Under the pieces are notes generated by a model that made no database searches, had not been told where the DNA came from, and worked only from the letters and a program-made list of their open reading frames with translations. Made by a program: the position numbers and the translations under genes. This document shows, piece after piece, positions 43,234 through 52,590 of a stretch of DNA of 64,000 bases (positions are counted from its first letter, which is position 1; every line of letters begins with the position of its first letter). This DNA comes from Robertmurraya_A mangrovi. Lineage in GTDB: Bacteria > Bacillota > Bacilli > Bacillales > Cytobacillaceae. The stretch lies in NCBI RefSeq assembly GCF_034427655.1, contig NZ_JAXOFX010000021.1, positions 7,791 through 71,790 on the forward strand, in the 5' to 3' direction.

Positions 43234-43261
43234 AAGGTTGACTTATACGAAAGCCAACCTT
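43234..43261 (-). terminator. Terminator after mgtE
   Basis: On the minus strand AAGGTTGG pairs with TCAACCTT across a 12-nt loop, followed by TTTCCTTTTCC. Confidence 0.7.
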
Positions 43262-43267
43262 AGACAA

Positions 43268-44626
43268 TCACATTAAATATTGAATGAACATAGTTGCAAT
43301 ACCAAAATAAGTTACTAATGAAAAGATATCGTTTAATGTTGTGATAAGCGGACCGGAAGCAATGGCAGGGTCAATATTGAATCGGTATAAAATTAAAGGG
43401 ATCACTGTACCAGCAAGAGTCCCAATGATTAAAGTTAATAATAGAGATGCACCGACGACTAGTCCTAATATCGGATCTCCTCGCCAAACGTATGCGATGA
43501 TAGAGATTAGCACTCCACATGTTAATCCAATTAAAATTCCCACTCCAGTTTCTCGTAATACGAGACGACTCACGACATTTTTATCAATATCGTTAGAAAC
43601 TAATCCACGGACAACAACAGCTAATGATTGTGTTCCAGTATTACCTGTCATGCCTGCAATCATCGGCATAAAAAAGGCAAGTGCAACTACCTTTTCAAGC
43701 GTTTCTTCATATCCACTGATAATACTTCCTGAAATTAGTCCAATAAATAGAAGAAGAATGAGCCATGGTAGCCGCCGATATGCTGCTACAAAGGCAGGTG
43801 TGTCGAAATCAATGGATTTACCAGAAGCGGATAACTTTTCAATATCTTCGTTTGCTTCCTTAATCACGATGTCAATCACATCATCGACTGTGATAATACC
43901 GACTAAAGTCTTATCCTCATCAACAACAGGAATCGCTAAGAAGTCATACCTCTCGATAAGACGAGCCACTTCCTCCTGGTCTGTTTCAACGTGAGCGGAA
44001 ATAACACGCTCATACATAATATTGCGGATGAGTTCAGTTGGTTCAGCCATTAAAAGATCGCGGTATGAAACAACCCCAACAAGTTGGCGGTTTTGATCAA
44101 CAACATACAAGTAATTAATGGTTTCAGCAAAATCAGCAAAGGTTTTTAGTTTAGCTACCGCTTCTCTTGTAGAATAGTAATCTCGAATCCATACGAAACG
44201 ATTGGTCATTAATCGACCGGCCGTTTCAGCAGGATAGTTCATGATGTCTTGAACAATATCCGACTCTTCTTTCTTCATTTTTGATAGAAGAATGGTGATT
44301 TTTTCAGGCGATAAATCATCAAGTAAAGAGGCTAAGTCATCATTGTCCATTTCATCTAATACTTTTGCTGATTTTTCAATCCCCAGTTTATTTAAGACAT
44401 CAAGTTGATCTTCCTTGGTTAGTTCTTGCATGAGGTCAGCAAGAGAATCAATATTCAAATATAATAAAAAACGTTTTTTATGTTTAAGAGGTAATTCCTC
44501 ATAAATTTTTGCTATATCATAAGGTTGAAGCTCGTCAATCATGGCTTCAAATTCCTTATGTCTATTCTCTTTCAAGGCTTTGATAATATAAAGTGTGATT
44601 TGATCTTCTGTCATATTTTTAATCAT
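43268..44626 (-). CDS. mgtE: Magnesium transporter/channel
   Basis: A 452-residue MgtE: a cytoplasmic N domain of helical repeats (about 1-130), a CBS pair (about 135-255; PAETAGRLMTNRFVWIRD; VVDEDKTLVGIITVDDVIDIV), a plug helix, and five transmembrane helices with PMIAGMTGNTGTQSLAVVVRGL lining the pore. It conducts Mg2+ inward and closes when cytosolic Mg2+ fills the N/CBS region. AGGAGTG precedes ATG 44626. No M-box Mg riboswitch is recognisable upstream. Confidence 0.95.
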   Translation of the reverse strand: MIKNMTEDQITLYIIKALKENRHKEFEAMIDELQPYDIAKIYEELPLKHKKRFLLYLNIDSLADLMQELTKEDQLDVLNKLGIEKSAKVLDEMDNDDLASLLDDLSPEKITILLSKMKKEESDIVQDIMNYPAETAGRLMTNRFVWIRDYYSTREAVAKLKTFADFAETINYLYVVDQNRQLVGVVSYRDLLMAEPTELIRNIMYERVISAHVETDQEEVARLIERYDFLAIPVVDEDKTLVGIITVDDVIDIVIKEANEDIEKLSASGKSIDFDTPAFVAAYRRLPWLILLLFIGLISGSIISGYEETLEKVVALAFFMPMIAGMTGNTGTQSLAVVVRGLVSNDIDKNVVSRLVLRETGVGILIGLTCGVLISIIAYVWRGDPILGLVVGASLLLTLIIGTLAGTVIPLILYRFNIDPAIASGPLITTLNDIFSLVTYFGIATMFIQYLM

Positions 44627-45029
44627 GTAGCCACACTCCTTTCACAGGAAACCTGATTGATAACGTGCATGAAACATATCTTATCATTTTAAAGGCATGT
44701 TAATTATAAGAAAAATATTGACTAATTGAAATGGATGTTATGTAAAATTTATCTGTTTAACATAAAAAAAGTTTTCCAATTATATTCGAGTTAATAGATT
44801 TTGAAACTATTAATAGTATATGTTCGTCTATATATAGAGGTGCCATGAATGGCTCATGAATATTTTACATAAAATAAGATTTCTTCCTTACTTTCTGATA
44901 ATATAAATTAATATTATTCTGGGCTTATGTACGTGATGAAAAATGAATTGCTACAAGTCAGTTTAATGTGTTTAAAGCCTAGTCTATTTGAAACCAAACA
45001 TCGCTAATTTTGTACGGGGGTTTAGTCAG
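44627..45029. other. Intergenic region between divergent genes
   Basis: About 400 bp, very AT-rich. It must hold promoters for mgtE and the 45030 gene; a TTGACT near 44719 is one candidate -35. I see no riboswitch, repeat or gene. Confidence 0.35.
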
Positions 45030-45806
45030 TTGAAAAGAAACAACCATTTAGTCCGGGAAATCATTTATATTCATCTTAATGAAAAAGACCAATATGTTAT
45101 GTCATATGGGATTGAGTTTGCGGAATTTGCTAGATCTCTCTCTGATTTGATGAATCATGTATTATTACTGAAACATCAATTTGATGATGGGGATTTTAAT
45201 ATGCATACCTTGTTAGAGTATGTACCTAATGAAAGATTTAAAAAGTTAATTCAAGACGATGTCTATGGATACGGAGACTTTTGTTGGATTGATTTTGAAG
45301 AAGTAGAAGGGCTTGATGAACTACCTGGACAAGAGTTGGCAGAAATTTTGTACTTAGGGCATATTAAGGATCATTTAAAACAGCCTTTTTATAACCATCT
45401 TAGAAATCGATTTGTCTATCTTGCTCATGACGATGGTTGGTGGAATAAAGTATACTACCGCAACATGACAGATTTCTACCGAATGGTTGGGGATGTAGTC
45501 GCAGATAAGCTATCAGAAAAAAAGGTAGAAAAGAATCTTTTTGGATTAAAGAAAAAGCGGATTTTCCCTTCTCTCCCAATGGACTTTCTTTTAAATATGC
45601 GATCATTAATGAAAGAAGGTATGGTCATCTCTCTGCAAGATATGACTCAAAATCGTGCTAAAATAGAAATTCCTATTTGGGTAATAGGTGACTATAATAA
45701 CATGGATGATATGTATGATGAGTATGAAAAAGTGGTAAAAGGCAAGTGTGATATCAAATTAGTCTTTGATAAAAAGTTACGTGAGTGGAGATCCTACTCC
45801 AATTAA
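45030..45806 (+). CDS. Conserved-looking cytosolic protein of unknown function
   Basis: About 258 residues, with no signal or membrane segment. The sequence has features of a compact soluble protein (FCWIDFEEVEGLDELPGQELAEILYLGHIKDHL; LAHDDGWWNKVYYRN) but no motif I can name. TTG 45030 is chosen because GGGGG lies 9 nt upstream; TTG 44988 in the same frame has no ribosome binding site. It lies 61 nt before sfsA in the same direction. Confidence 0.7.
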   Translation: MKRNNHLVREIIYIHLNEKDQYVMSYGIEFAEFARSLSDLMNHVLLLKHQFDDGDFNMHTLLEYVPNERFKKLIQDDVYGYGDFCWIDFEEVEGLDELPGQELAEILYLGHIKDHLKQPFYNHLRNRFVYLAHDDGWWNKVYYRNMTDFYRMVGDVVADKLSEKKVEKNLFGLKKKRIFPSLPMDFLLNMRSLMKEGMVISLQDMTQNRAKIEIPIWVIGDYNNMDDMYDEYEKVVKGKCDIKLVFDKKLREWRSYSN

Positions 45807-45867
45807 GGCTTGGCTGTTTATGGCCAAGCTTCTTATATTTATCCTCAAAAACAAGGTGTGATGAATA

Positions 45868-46608
45868 GTGGAACAGATTAAAATACTTTTTCCTAAACCT
45901 TTAAAAAAGTCCATTTTTCTAGAGAGGCCGAATCGGTTTATTCTTCATTGTGTTTTAGAAGAAGGGAATGAACAAGTAATCGTACATTTGGCTGACCCAG
46001 GTCGACTAAAAGAGCTATTACAACCGGGAACTGTTGTTTGGCTACTAGAAAATGATAATCCAAAACGCAAGACAAGATGGACGGCGGTTCTCTGTGAAAA
46101 CCCGTTAATACCGGGTGGATTCGTCTCCATTAATACAACTTATCCGAATCGATTAATTGAACGAGCACTTAAGCAAAATGCCATCGAGGAACTGAACGGA
46201 TGGAACTATAAGAAGTCAGAATATAAATTAGGAGTTTCAAGATGGGATTTCCTTTTGGAAAACAACGTAGGAAGGGAATTATTGCTTGAAGTAAAGAGTG
46301 TGACTTTGGCTGATGATAGGGTGGGAAGATTTCCTGATGCTGTAACCGCTAGAGGGACGAAACACGTAAAAGAATTATCCGAGATTGCACATGGAAATTT
46401 ATATGAAACAGCGATTCTCTTTGTCGCTCAAAGAGAGGATTTAGACCAAGTTACAACCGCCTCTCACATTGACCCCTTATTTGCTGAAGCATTTGCTAAT
46501 GCCTATAAGAGTGGAGTGAAAATGATCGGGCGTTCTTGTTTTTTATCTTTGGATGGTATTGGCTTAGGTAATAAACTGGAGGTCTATCCTGAAGAACAAT
46601 TTGTTTAA
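45868..46608 (+). CDS. sfsA: SfsA family DNA/RNA nuclease-like protein
   Basis: A 246-residue SfsA: an OB-like N-terminus (FLERPNRFILHCVLEEG..VIVHLADPGRLKELLQPG), then a restriction-nuclease-like core with RWDFLLENNVGRELLLEVKSVTL and FPDAVTARGTKHVKEL. The E-x-K in LLEVKS is the expected catalytic pair. E. coli SfsA was found as a maltose-gene stimulator, and the family is now regarded as nuclease-like. It starts at GTG 45868 with AAGGTG upstream. Confidence 0.92.
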   Translation: MEQIKILFPKPLKKSIFLERPNRFILHCVLEEGNEQVIVHLADPGRLKELLQPGTVVWLLENDNPKRKTRWTAVLCENPLIPGGFVSINTTYPNRLIERALKQNAIEELNGWNYKKSEYKLGVSRWDFLLENNVGRELLLEVKSVTLADDRVGRFPDAVTARGTKHVKELSEIAHGNLYETAILFVAQREDLDQVTTASHIDPLFAEAFANAYKSGVKMIGRSCFLSLDGIGLGNKLEVYPEEQFV

Positions 46609-46657
46609 TAAAGTATACATAAATTGAAGAAAATTGTAGAAATTTATCAGAAAATGG

Positions 46658-46688
46658 TTGCAATTGGCACGAGTGAATGGTGTATAAT
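46658..46688 (+). promoter_or_regulatory. Possible promoter of the cobalamin operon
   Basis: TTGCAA (46658-46663) and TATAAT (46683-46688) are separated by 19 bp, longer than usual, about 35 nt before the riboswitch. The -10 is good; the -35 is weak. Confidence 0.5.
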
Positions 46689-46724
46689 CTTTCATAGTGA
46701 TATAAAAACTTCATATACGTTTTA

Positions 46725-46915
46725 AAGTTAGGTGTCTTCCATTCGTTTTTTGATATGAAAAATGAATGTTTATGAAGACTTAAAAGGGAAGTTGGTGTAA
46801 ATCCAACACGGTCCCGCCACTGTAAATGGGAGTAAGCTGATTATCCACTGTACGAAATTGTATGGGAAGGTTCAGCAAGCAATGATCATGAGTCAGGAGA
46901 CCTGCCTAATTTTGC
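46725..46915 (+). promoter_or_regulatory. Cobalamin (B12) riboswitch
   Basis: Conserved elements are in order: AGTTAGGTGTC at the P1/P2 start, GGGAAGTTGGTGTAAATCC, CACGGTCCCGCCACTGTAA with GGGAG, and the B12 box AGTCAGGAGACCTGCC at 46891-46906. It controls the btuF-cblS operon, closing expression when adenosylcobalamin is plentiful. Confidence 0.96.
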
Positions 46916-46981
46916 TGCACCAAAAAACCTACGAGGATAGGAAGGTGTATGGCCAGACTTTGAATTTAATTAATAATAGGT

Positions 46982-47028
46982 CTTCCCATACAACACCAAC
47001 ATCTCCATGTAGGGGATGTTTTTTTGTT
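46982..47028 (+). terminator. Expression platform and terminator of the B12 riboswitch
   Basis: AACATCTCC and GGGGATGTT with TTTTTTT (46998-47028) form a terminator. Just before it, CTTCCCATACA (46982-46992) is perfectly complementary to TGTATGGGAAG (46859-46869) inside the aptamer region, which offers an alternative pairing for on/off control. The pairing is seen; its role is inferred. Confidence 0.8.
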
Positions 47029-47108
47029 GTCATAAAGCTTAACCAACTAAAAAACATCACCAACCGCAAAAGCCTATTTTCATAGGCAAATACTAGGAGG
47101 CTATTAAA

Positions 47109-48068
47109 ATGAAAAAGTTTTACTCAGTTTTATTTTTAGTGTTACTTTCGCTAGGAGTTCTAGCTGGCTGTGGGGAAACTAAAGAAATTAAAGAAGAGAG
47201 TAAGCCAGCTACAGAAGAAAAGGTAGAGGCTGAATTTCCAGTTACGATTAAAGATGCTCTAGACAATGATGTAGTGATAGAGGCTAAACCAGAAAAGATT
47301 GTATCATTAATCCCAAGTAATACCGAAATTGCTTTTGCCCTAGGCTTAAATAAAGAAATTGTAGGAGTCTCCGATTTCGATAATTATCCTGAAGAAGCAA
47401 CAACAAAAGAGAAAATTGGTGGAATGGAATTTAATTTAGAAAAAATTATTTCCTTAAATCCTGATTTAGTATTAGCACATGCTTCAAGCGCACATAATTC
47501 TACAGAAGGACTTCAGCAATTAAGAGATGCTGGAATTACAGTCTTTGTTGTACAAAATGCTGCAAACTTTGATGAAGTGTATGAAACGATCCAAGTAATT
47601 GGCACAGTAACTGGTGAGAAAGAAGAAGCGGAGAAAATTGTTGCTAATATGAAAGCAAAGATAGATGAAATCAAAACAAAAGCTGCTTCCATTAAAGAAA
47701 AGAAAGTCGTTTTTGTAGAAGTTTCTCCAGCTCCGGATATTTACACTCCAGGAAAAAATACGTTTATGGATGAAATGCTAACGATGGTAGGCGCAGAAAA
47801 TGCAGCTAGTGACCTTGAAGGTTGGGTAAAAATTGACCAAGAAGCTATGATTGAGCGCAACCCGGATGTCGTTCTTACAACTTATGGTTATTACTCCGAG
47901 GATCCAGTTGGTCAAGTATTGAGTCGTGAGGGTTGGGGAAATGTAACAGCTGTAAAAGAAAAACAAATTTTTGATGTAGATTCTGACATGACAAGTCGCT
48001 CAGGTCCAAGACTTGTAGAAGGAGTAGAGGCAATTGCAAAGGCAGTTTACCCAGAAGTATTTAAATAA
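47109..48068 (+). CDS. btuF: Cobalamin/corrinoid ABC transporter substrate-binding lipoprotein
   Basis: A 319-residue class III binding protein: signal and lipobox (LGVLAGC, Cys about 20), then two lobes joined by a long helix. KIVSLIPSNTEIAFALGLNKEIVGVSDFDNYP is typical of BtuF. It captures corrinoids outside the membrane and passes them to BtuCD. AGGAGG precedes ATG 47109. It is the first gene after the B12 riboswitch. Confidence 0.94.
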   Translation: MKKFYSVLFLVLLSLGVLAGCGETKEIKEESKPATEEKVEAEFPVTIKDALDNDVVIEAKPEKIVSLIPSNTEIAFALGLNKEIVGVSDFDNYPEEATTKEKIGGMEFNLEKIISLNPDLVLAHASSAHNSTEGLQQLRDAGITVFVVQNAANFDEVYETIQVIGTVTGEKEEAEKIVANMKAKIDEIKTKAASIKEKKVVFVEVSPAPDIYTPGKNTFMDEMLTMVGAENAASDLEGWVKIDQEAMIERNPDVVLTTYGYYSEDPVGQVLSREGWGNVTAVKEKQIFDVDSDMTSRSGPRLVEGVEAIAKAVYPEVFK

Positions 48069-49098
48069 AAAGCTTATTGCTTACTTCGTTGCGGGAGCGT
48101 TTCTTTGTTTTGCTATGCTTCTAGGAATATCAATTGGGACGGTATCTGTTCCAATACTTAGTATTGTACAAATAATAGGATCAAAAGTGTTTCCGTTTAT
48201 ATCTGTTAATCAGATTGATCAAATGCACACAAATATAGTGATGAACATACGTTTGCCCCGTGTTATATTAGCGGGTCTTGTAGGGGCGGCTCTCGCAATA
48301 GCGGGGGCGGCCTTTCAAGGTCTATTAAGGAATCCACTTGCAGACCCCTACACATTAGGGGTTTCATCAGGCGCCTCTGTAGGTGCCGTCTTAACACTGT
48401 TTTTTCAAATTTCTATCCCATTTGTCGGTTCCTTTACCTTACCATTATTAAGTATATTATTTTCATTTCTTACTATTTTTGTTGTACTGACATTTGCGCA
48501 AAAAATTGAGCGTTCCATGAGGGTGGAAACGATTATATTAACAGGAATTATATTTAGTTCGTTTTTAGGTGCACTTATCTCTCTAATGATTGCGTTAACT
48601 GGTGATGAATTAAGACAAATTATTAACTGGCTATTAGGAAGTGTGTCCATGCGTGGGTGGGCATACATTAAAATTATTTTGCCTTTCTTTATTTTAGGAT
48701 CTTTTATCTTAATGTTAAATGGCAGAGAGCTAAATGCGATGTCATTTGGAGAAGAGAGGGCACACCATTTAGGAGTAAACGTTCAGAGAAGAAAAATGAT
48801 TATACTAACGGCAGGTTCTATTTTAACCGGTGCTGCCGTTGCAGTTTCTGGAACGATTGGTTTTGTTGGCCTAGTTATTCCTCACCTTTCTCGTTTACTT
48901 TGGGGACCGGATCATAAGCATCTACTCCCGTTATCGATACTAACGGGAAGTGCCTTTCTTATATTAGCAGACCTTGTATCGAGAACCATCATTGCGCCGA
49001 CCGAGCTTCCGATAGGAGTCATTACTGCTCTAATAGGTGCCCCTGTTTTTGCAATGATTTTATTACAAAGAAAACGAGCAGAAAGAAGTGGTTCGTAG
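48034..49098 (+). CDS. btuC: Cobalamin ABC transporter permease
   Basis: A 354-residue FecCD-type permease with about ten helices. Family motifs are RLPRVILAGLVGAALAIAGAAFQGLLRNPLADPYTLGVSSGA and GTIGFVGLVIPHLSRLLWGPDH. It begins at TTG 48034, overlapping btuF by 35 nt; GGAGTAGAGG lies just upstream and no later start is usable, so translational coupling is likely. btuD starts directly after its stop. Confidence 0.92.
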   Translation: MQRQFTQKYLNKKLIAYFVAGAFLCFAMLLGISIGTVSVPILSIVQIIGSKVFPFISVNQIDQMHTNIVMNIRLPRVILAGLVGAALAIAGAAFQGLLRNPLADPYTLGVSSGASVGAVLTLFFQISIPFVGSFTLPLLSILFSFLTIFVVLTFAQKIERSMRVETIILTGIIFSSFLGALISLMIALTGDELRQIINWLLGSVSMRGWAYIKIILPFFILGSFILMLNGRELNAMSFGEERAHHLGVNVQRRKMIILTAGSILTGAAVAVSGTIGFVGLVIPHLSRLLWGPDHKHLLPLSILTGSAFLILADLVSRTIIAPTELPIGVITALIGAPVFAMILLQRKRAERSGS

Positions 49099-50571
49099 AT
49101 GCTGAATGTTCAACAAGTGTGTGGAGGTTATACAGGAGAGTCCATACTACGGAATATATCATTTGAAGTAGGAAAAGGAGAACTCTTCGGTATCCTAGGA
49201 CCAAACGGGAGCGGGAAAACCACTTTATTGAAAATGATTAGCGGAATTCTTCCTATTCAAGAAGGTAGCATATCGGTAAATGGTCAATTGCTATCTAAAT
49301 TTACACCAAAACAACTAGCTAAAATGGTAGCCGTTTTGCCACAGCATTCTTCTCAAGCCTTTTCTTATACAGTAAAAGAAACGGTCTCACTTGGTCGATA
49401 TGCCCATCTAGATGGCTGGTTTCAAGGATGGTCAAAAGAGGATGAGAGAATCGTCCAGCAGGTGATGGTACAAACGGGTGTAGCCGATTTTTCCCATCGT
49501 GATATTCAGCAGCTGTCTGGAGGCGAGAGACAAAGAGTCTATCTTGCGCAAGCTTTAGCCCAAGAGCCTGAAATCTTATTGCTAGATGAACCAACGAATC
49601 ATTTAGATTTATCTTATCAAAAGGAATTACTAGATTTATTAAAGAAATGGACAAACGAACGTAGTTTAACGGTCATATCCATATTTCACGATTTGAATTT
49701 GGCAGGGCTTTATTGTGACCAATTACTTTTACTAAATGAAGGGGCCATTAATAAACGTGGTACCCCTAATGAAGTATTGAAAGAAGAACGAATTAAAGAA
49801 GTTTATCAAACTGAAATCAAAAAGCATCCACATCCTAAAGTACCTGTTCCGCAAATGGTTCTTCTTCCAGAATGGCAGAATGAGCTCGAGAAAAAAGATC
49901 CTATAATCAACCCCAACATGCTTAGCCTTAGTAAGGACCACATTGTATTACAGTCATCAGTCCCTTTAAGAACGATGTCTTCAGGAGTAGTTGGTGCTGG
50001 GATGGGTTGGTACGAAACTTTTATTAACCGTCATGTGGACAAAAATTATGATTGTAGCGATCATCGAAAAGAAATGGCTGAGTATATAAGATCTCATGGA
50101 TTTGATCCTAACGAGTCAGTAGGAATGATGACAGCCGTTCGACTGGAAGATGTATCGTATCGTTTATATACAGAAAAAGATTTTTCAGTATTTGTGGTTG
50201 TGACAGCGGGAGTAGGGAATGCTGTTGATGCTTCTAAAAGTGATTCTCATTCATTTGAAATGGTTCCAGGGACCATTAATACATGGGTATTTATCAATGG
50301 AAATATTACAGAGGAAGCTTTTATACAAGGGATTATGACGGCCACAGAAGCAAAAGTGAAATCTCTCCAAGACCAAATGGTAATAGACCGGATGACCGGT
50401 ACATTAGCAACAGGGACATCTACGGACAGTATCCTAATTGCGGCTACACAAAGTGGAAAAAGCTTAGAATTTGCAGGAACCATCACACCTTTAGGGAAAT
50501 TAATTAGTAAAGGTGTGTATGAATGTACAACAGAGGCAATTGGAAAATATGTAAAGAGGATTCAAGAATGA
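49099..50571 (+). CDS. Corrinoid ABC transporter ATPase fused to adenosylcobinamide amidohydrolase (BtuD-CbiZ)
   Basis: A 490-residue fusion. Residues 1-240 are an ABC ATPase with Walker A GPNGSGKTT, signature LSGGERQRVYLAQALAQEP and Walker B ILLLDEPTNHLDL, powering BtuFC. Residues 265-490 are CbiZ (SSGVVGAGMGWYETFINRHVD; FVVVTAGVGNAVDASKSD), which cuts adenosylcobinamide or pseudo-B12 to cobyric acid for re-building by CbiB. The fusion ties import to remodelling. Its last codon overlaps the cbiB start (ATGA). Confidence 0.93.
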   Translation: MLNVQQVCGGYTGESILRNISFEVGKGELFGILGPNGSGKTTLLKMISGILPIQEGSISVNGQLLSKFTPKQLAKMVAVLPQHSSQAFSYTVKETVSLGRYAHLDGWFQGWSKEDERIVQQVMVQTGVADFSHRDIQQLSGGERQRVYLAQALAQEPEILLLDEPTNHLDLSYQKELLDLLKKWTNERSLTVISIFHDLNLAGLYCDQLLLLNEGAINKRGTPNEVLKEERIKEVYQTEIKKHPHPKVPVPQMVLLPEWQNELEKKDPIINPNMLSLSKDHIVLQSSVPLRTMSSGVVGAGMGWYETFINRHVDKNYDCSDHRKEMAEYIRSHGFDPNESVGMMTAVRLEDVSYRLYTEKDFSVFVVVTAGVGNAVDASKSDSHSFEMVPGTINTWVFINGNITEEAFIQGIMTATEAKVKSLQDQMVIDRMTGTLATGTSTDSILIAATQSGKSLEFAGTITPLGKLISKGVYECTTEAIGKYVKRIQE

Positions 50572-51551
50572 TTACGTATCACTTATTAGCGATTAGCGTG
50601 GCTTATATCATAGACTCCATTATAGGTGATCCACCAACATGGCCCCATCCGGTTAGGTGGATCGGTTCTCTAATTTCAAAGCTAGAAAAGAAACTAAATA
50701 GCGGTTACTCAAAAAAGTTTAAAGGAGTTCTTATGCTCCTTTTTGTTTTAGTGACCGTTTTTCTAGTGGTTACTGCCATTACAGCAGCTTTTTATTCTAT
50801 TCATCCTGTTCTAGGAGTTTTAGTAGAAGGATTAATCATTGCTACTACCATTGCTCAAAAGAGCTTGAAGGAGGCTGCCCTAGAAGTTTATCATCCATTG
50901 AAAAAGGGTGATATGAAGGAAGCAAGATTGAAGCTTTCCTATATTGTCGGAAGAGATACGGAAAAGCTTGATGAGAAAGAGGTTGTTAGAGGGACGGTAG
51001 AGACAGTAGCCGAAAATACAAGCGATGGTGTCACAGCTCCGTTATTTTGGGCATTGATTGGTGGAGCACCACTTGCCATGGTCTATCGATCAATCAATAC
51101 ATGTGATTCAATGGTTGGAAATATGAGCGAACGATACCGAGAATTTGGATGGGCATCAGCCAAACTCGACGATGTAGTCAATTGGATTCCTAGTCGAATC
51201 ACGGGTGTACTAATGCTTCTTAGTACGAGGCCTGAGCAATCAAATTACAGAGCTGTGTGGACTCTTTTATTTCGTGATGCTAAAAGGCATCCAAGTCCGA
51301 ATAGTGGTTGGGGAGAGGCGGCAGTTGCTGCTATATTAGGTATTCAGCTCGGAGGAATTAACTATTACAAAGGAGTAATATCCAACAGAGCCAAGATGGG
51401 AGATCCTATTGTGCCGTTAGCTAAGGATCATATTTTAAAAACAAATCAAATATTAACTCGAACCGTTTTACTATTTTTATTCACTTTATGGATTGGAGGG
51501 GTTTTGTTTGAAATGGCCATCTCATGGATCGAATCCTCAGTATTTATTTGA
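50568..51551 (+). CDS. cbiB: Adenosylcobinamide-phosphate synthase
   Basis: A 327-residue membrane protein of the CbiB/CobD family. The opening VAYIIDSIIGDPPTWPHPVRWIGSLI and the motif GTVETVAENTSDGVTAPLFWALIGGAP are diagnostic. It joins cobyric acid to aminopropanol phosphate. AGAGGA lies before ATG 50568 and the ATGA overlap couples it to the upstream fusion gene. It overlaps cobD by 44 nt. Confidence 0.94.
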   Translation: MITYHLLAISVAYIIDSIIGDPPTWPHPVRWIGSLISKLEKKLNSGYSKKFKGVLMLLFVLVTVFLVVTAITAAFYSIHPVLGVLVEGLIIATTIAQKSLKEAALEVYHPLKKGDMKEARLKLSYIVGRDTEKLDEKEVVRGTVETVAENTSDGVTAPLFWALIGGAPLAMVYRSINTCDSMVGNMSERYREFGWASAKLDDVVNWIPSRITGVLMLLSTRPEQSNYRAVWTLLFRDAKRHPSPNSGWGEAAVAAILGIQLGGINYYKGVISNRAKMGDPIVPLAKDHILKTNQILTRTVLLFLFTLWIGGVLFEMAISWIESSVFI

Positions 51552-52590
51552 AGCCATGGGTCTTCCCTTACCCAAAAGGTATATCGACTTTAGCGCCAAT
51601 ATTAACCCTTTGGGGCCACCGGAATCATTAACAAAACAGTGGAATGAATTTATACATAAAATTAATGTTTATCCTGACCCATATTCTACTAGGCTAAAAG
51701 AAAATATTGCTGAGAAAGAAAACCTTCTATCCACTCAAGTTCTTATCGGTAATGGAGGGGCAGAGATAATTACACTTATAGCTAGAATGTTAACTGGGAA
51801 GAGAGTTCTTATTATTCAACCGACTTTTTCTGAGTATGAAAAAGCTTGTAAGGCCAATGGTTGTGAAGTCCGTTATCTTCAGGTGAACCATCAACAGGAC
51901 TGGATGGTTGATTTAGAGTTGTTAAAAGAGGAATTAAGGACAGCTGATGCAATGTTCTTATGTAACCCCAATAATCCAACAGGTGTTGTTTATTCAAAGA
52001 GCCAGATTATAGATATCCTTAAACTATGTGACAAAAACGATTGCCAACTGATTTTAGATGAAGCTTTCTATGATTTTTTAGTAGATTACAAATCAATTAC
52101 TAGTTTGATTAAGCAATATTCAAACTTAATCATCTTGCGTTCAATGACTAAAATGTTTTCCATACCAGGATTAAGACTTGGTTATGTGATGGCTACAGAG
52201 AGTGTAGTTGAACAAATCACTACTTATCAATCCCACTGGAGTGTAAACACCATTGCTATGCTAGCTGGGGAAGCATGCTTAGAGGATGAGGCATTTATCA
52301 TTAATACACAGAATTACATTCAACGAGAGAGGAAGAGGTTATTTTCTTTTTTTGAAAAAGAAAATTTTATTGTGTCTCCATCACAGGTGAATTTTTATTT
52401 ATTACGTGATGCAAAGACAGAAGATTCATTTCAACTATTTACTTTTTTACTTCAAAAAGGAATCATTCCAAGACACACCTTTAATTTTCCTGGATTAGAA
52501 GGAAGTTGGTTACGTTTTGCCATTAAGAGTACGGAAGAAAATGACCAGCTCATGGAGGTGCTTCAAGAGTGGCGAATACATCTAGACTAG
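51508..52590 (+). CDS. cobD: L-threonine-O-3-phosphate decarboxylase (PLP-dependent)
   Basis: A 360-residue class I/II aminotransferase-fold enzyme supplying (R)-1-amino-2-propanol phosphate. WPSHGSNPQYLFEAMG and IDFSANINPLGPP at the start are typical of CobD, with PNNPTGVVYS and the PLP-Lys motif ILRSMTKMFSIPGLRLGY. TTG 51508 with GGAGGGG upstream fits the family N-terminus better than TTG 51493. Confidence 0.93.
   Translation: MKWPSHGSNPQYLFEAMGLPLPKRYIDFSANINPLGPPESLTKQWNEFIHKINVYPDPYSTRLKENIAEKENLLSTQVLIGNGGAEIITLIARMLTGKRVLIIQPTFSEYEKACKANGCEVRYLQVNHQQDWMVDLELLKEELRTADAMFLCNPNNPTGVVYSKSQIIDILKLCDKNDCQLILDEAFYDFLVDYKSITSLIKQYSNLIILRSMTKMFSIPGLRLGYVMATESVVEQITTYQSHWSVNTIAMLAGEACLEDEAFIINTQNYIQRERKRLFSFFEKENFIVSPSQVNFYLLRDAKTEDSFQLFTFLLQKGIIPRHTFNFPGLEGSWLRFAIKSTEENDQLMEVLQEWRIHLD

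Noticed and set aside
44627..44990. An M-box magnesium riboswitch ahead of mgtE
   Set aside because: No conserved M-box elements were seen on the minus strand, and the region is too AT-rich and unstructured.
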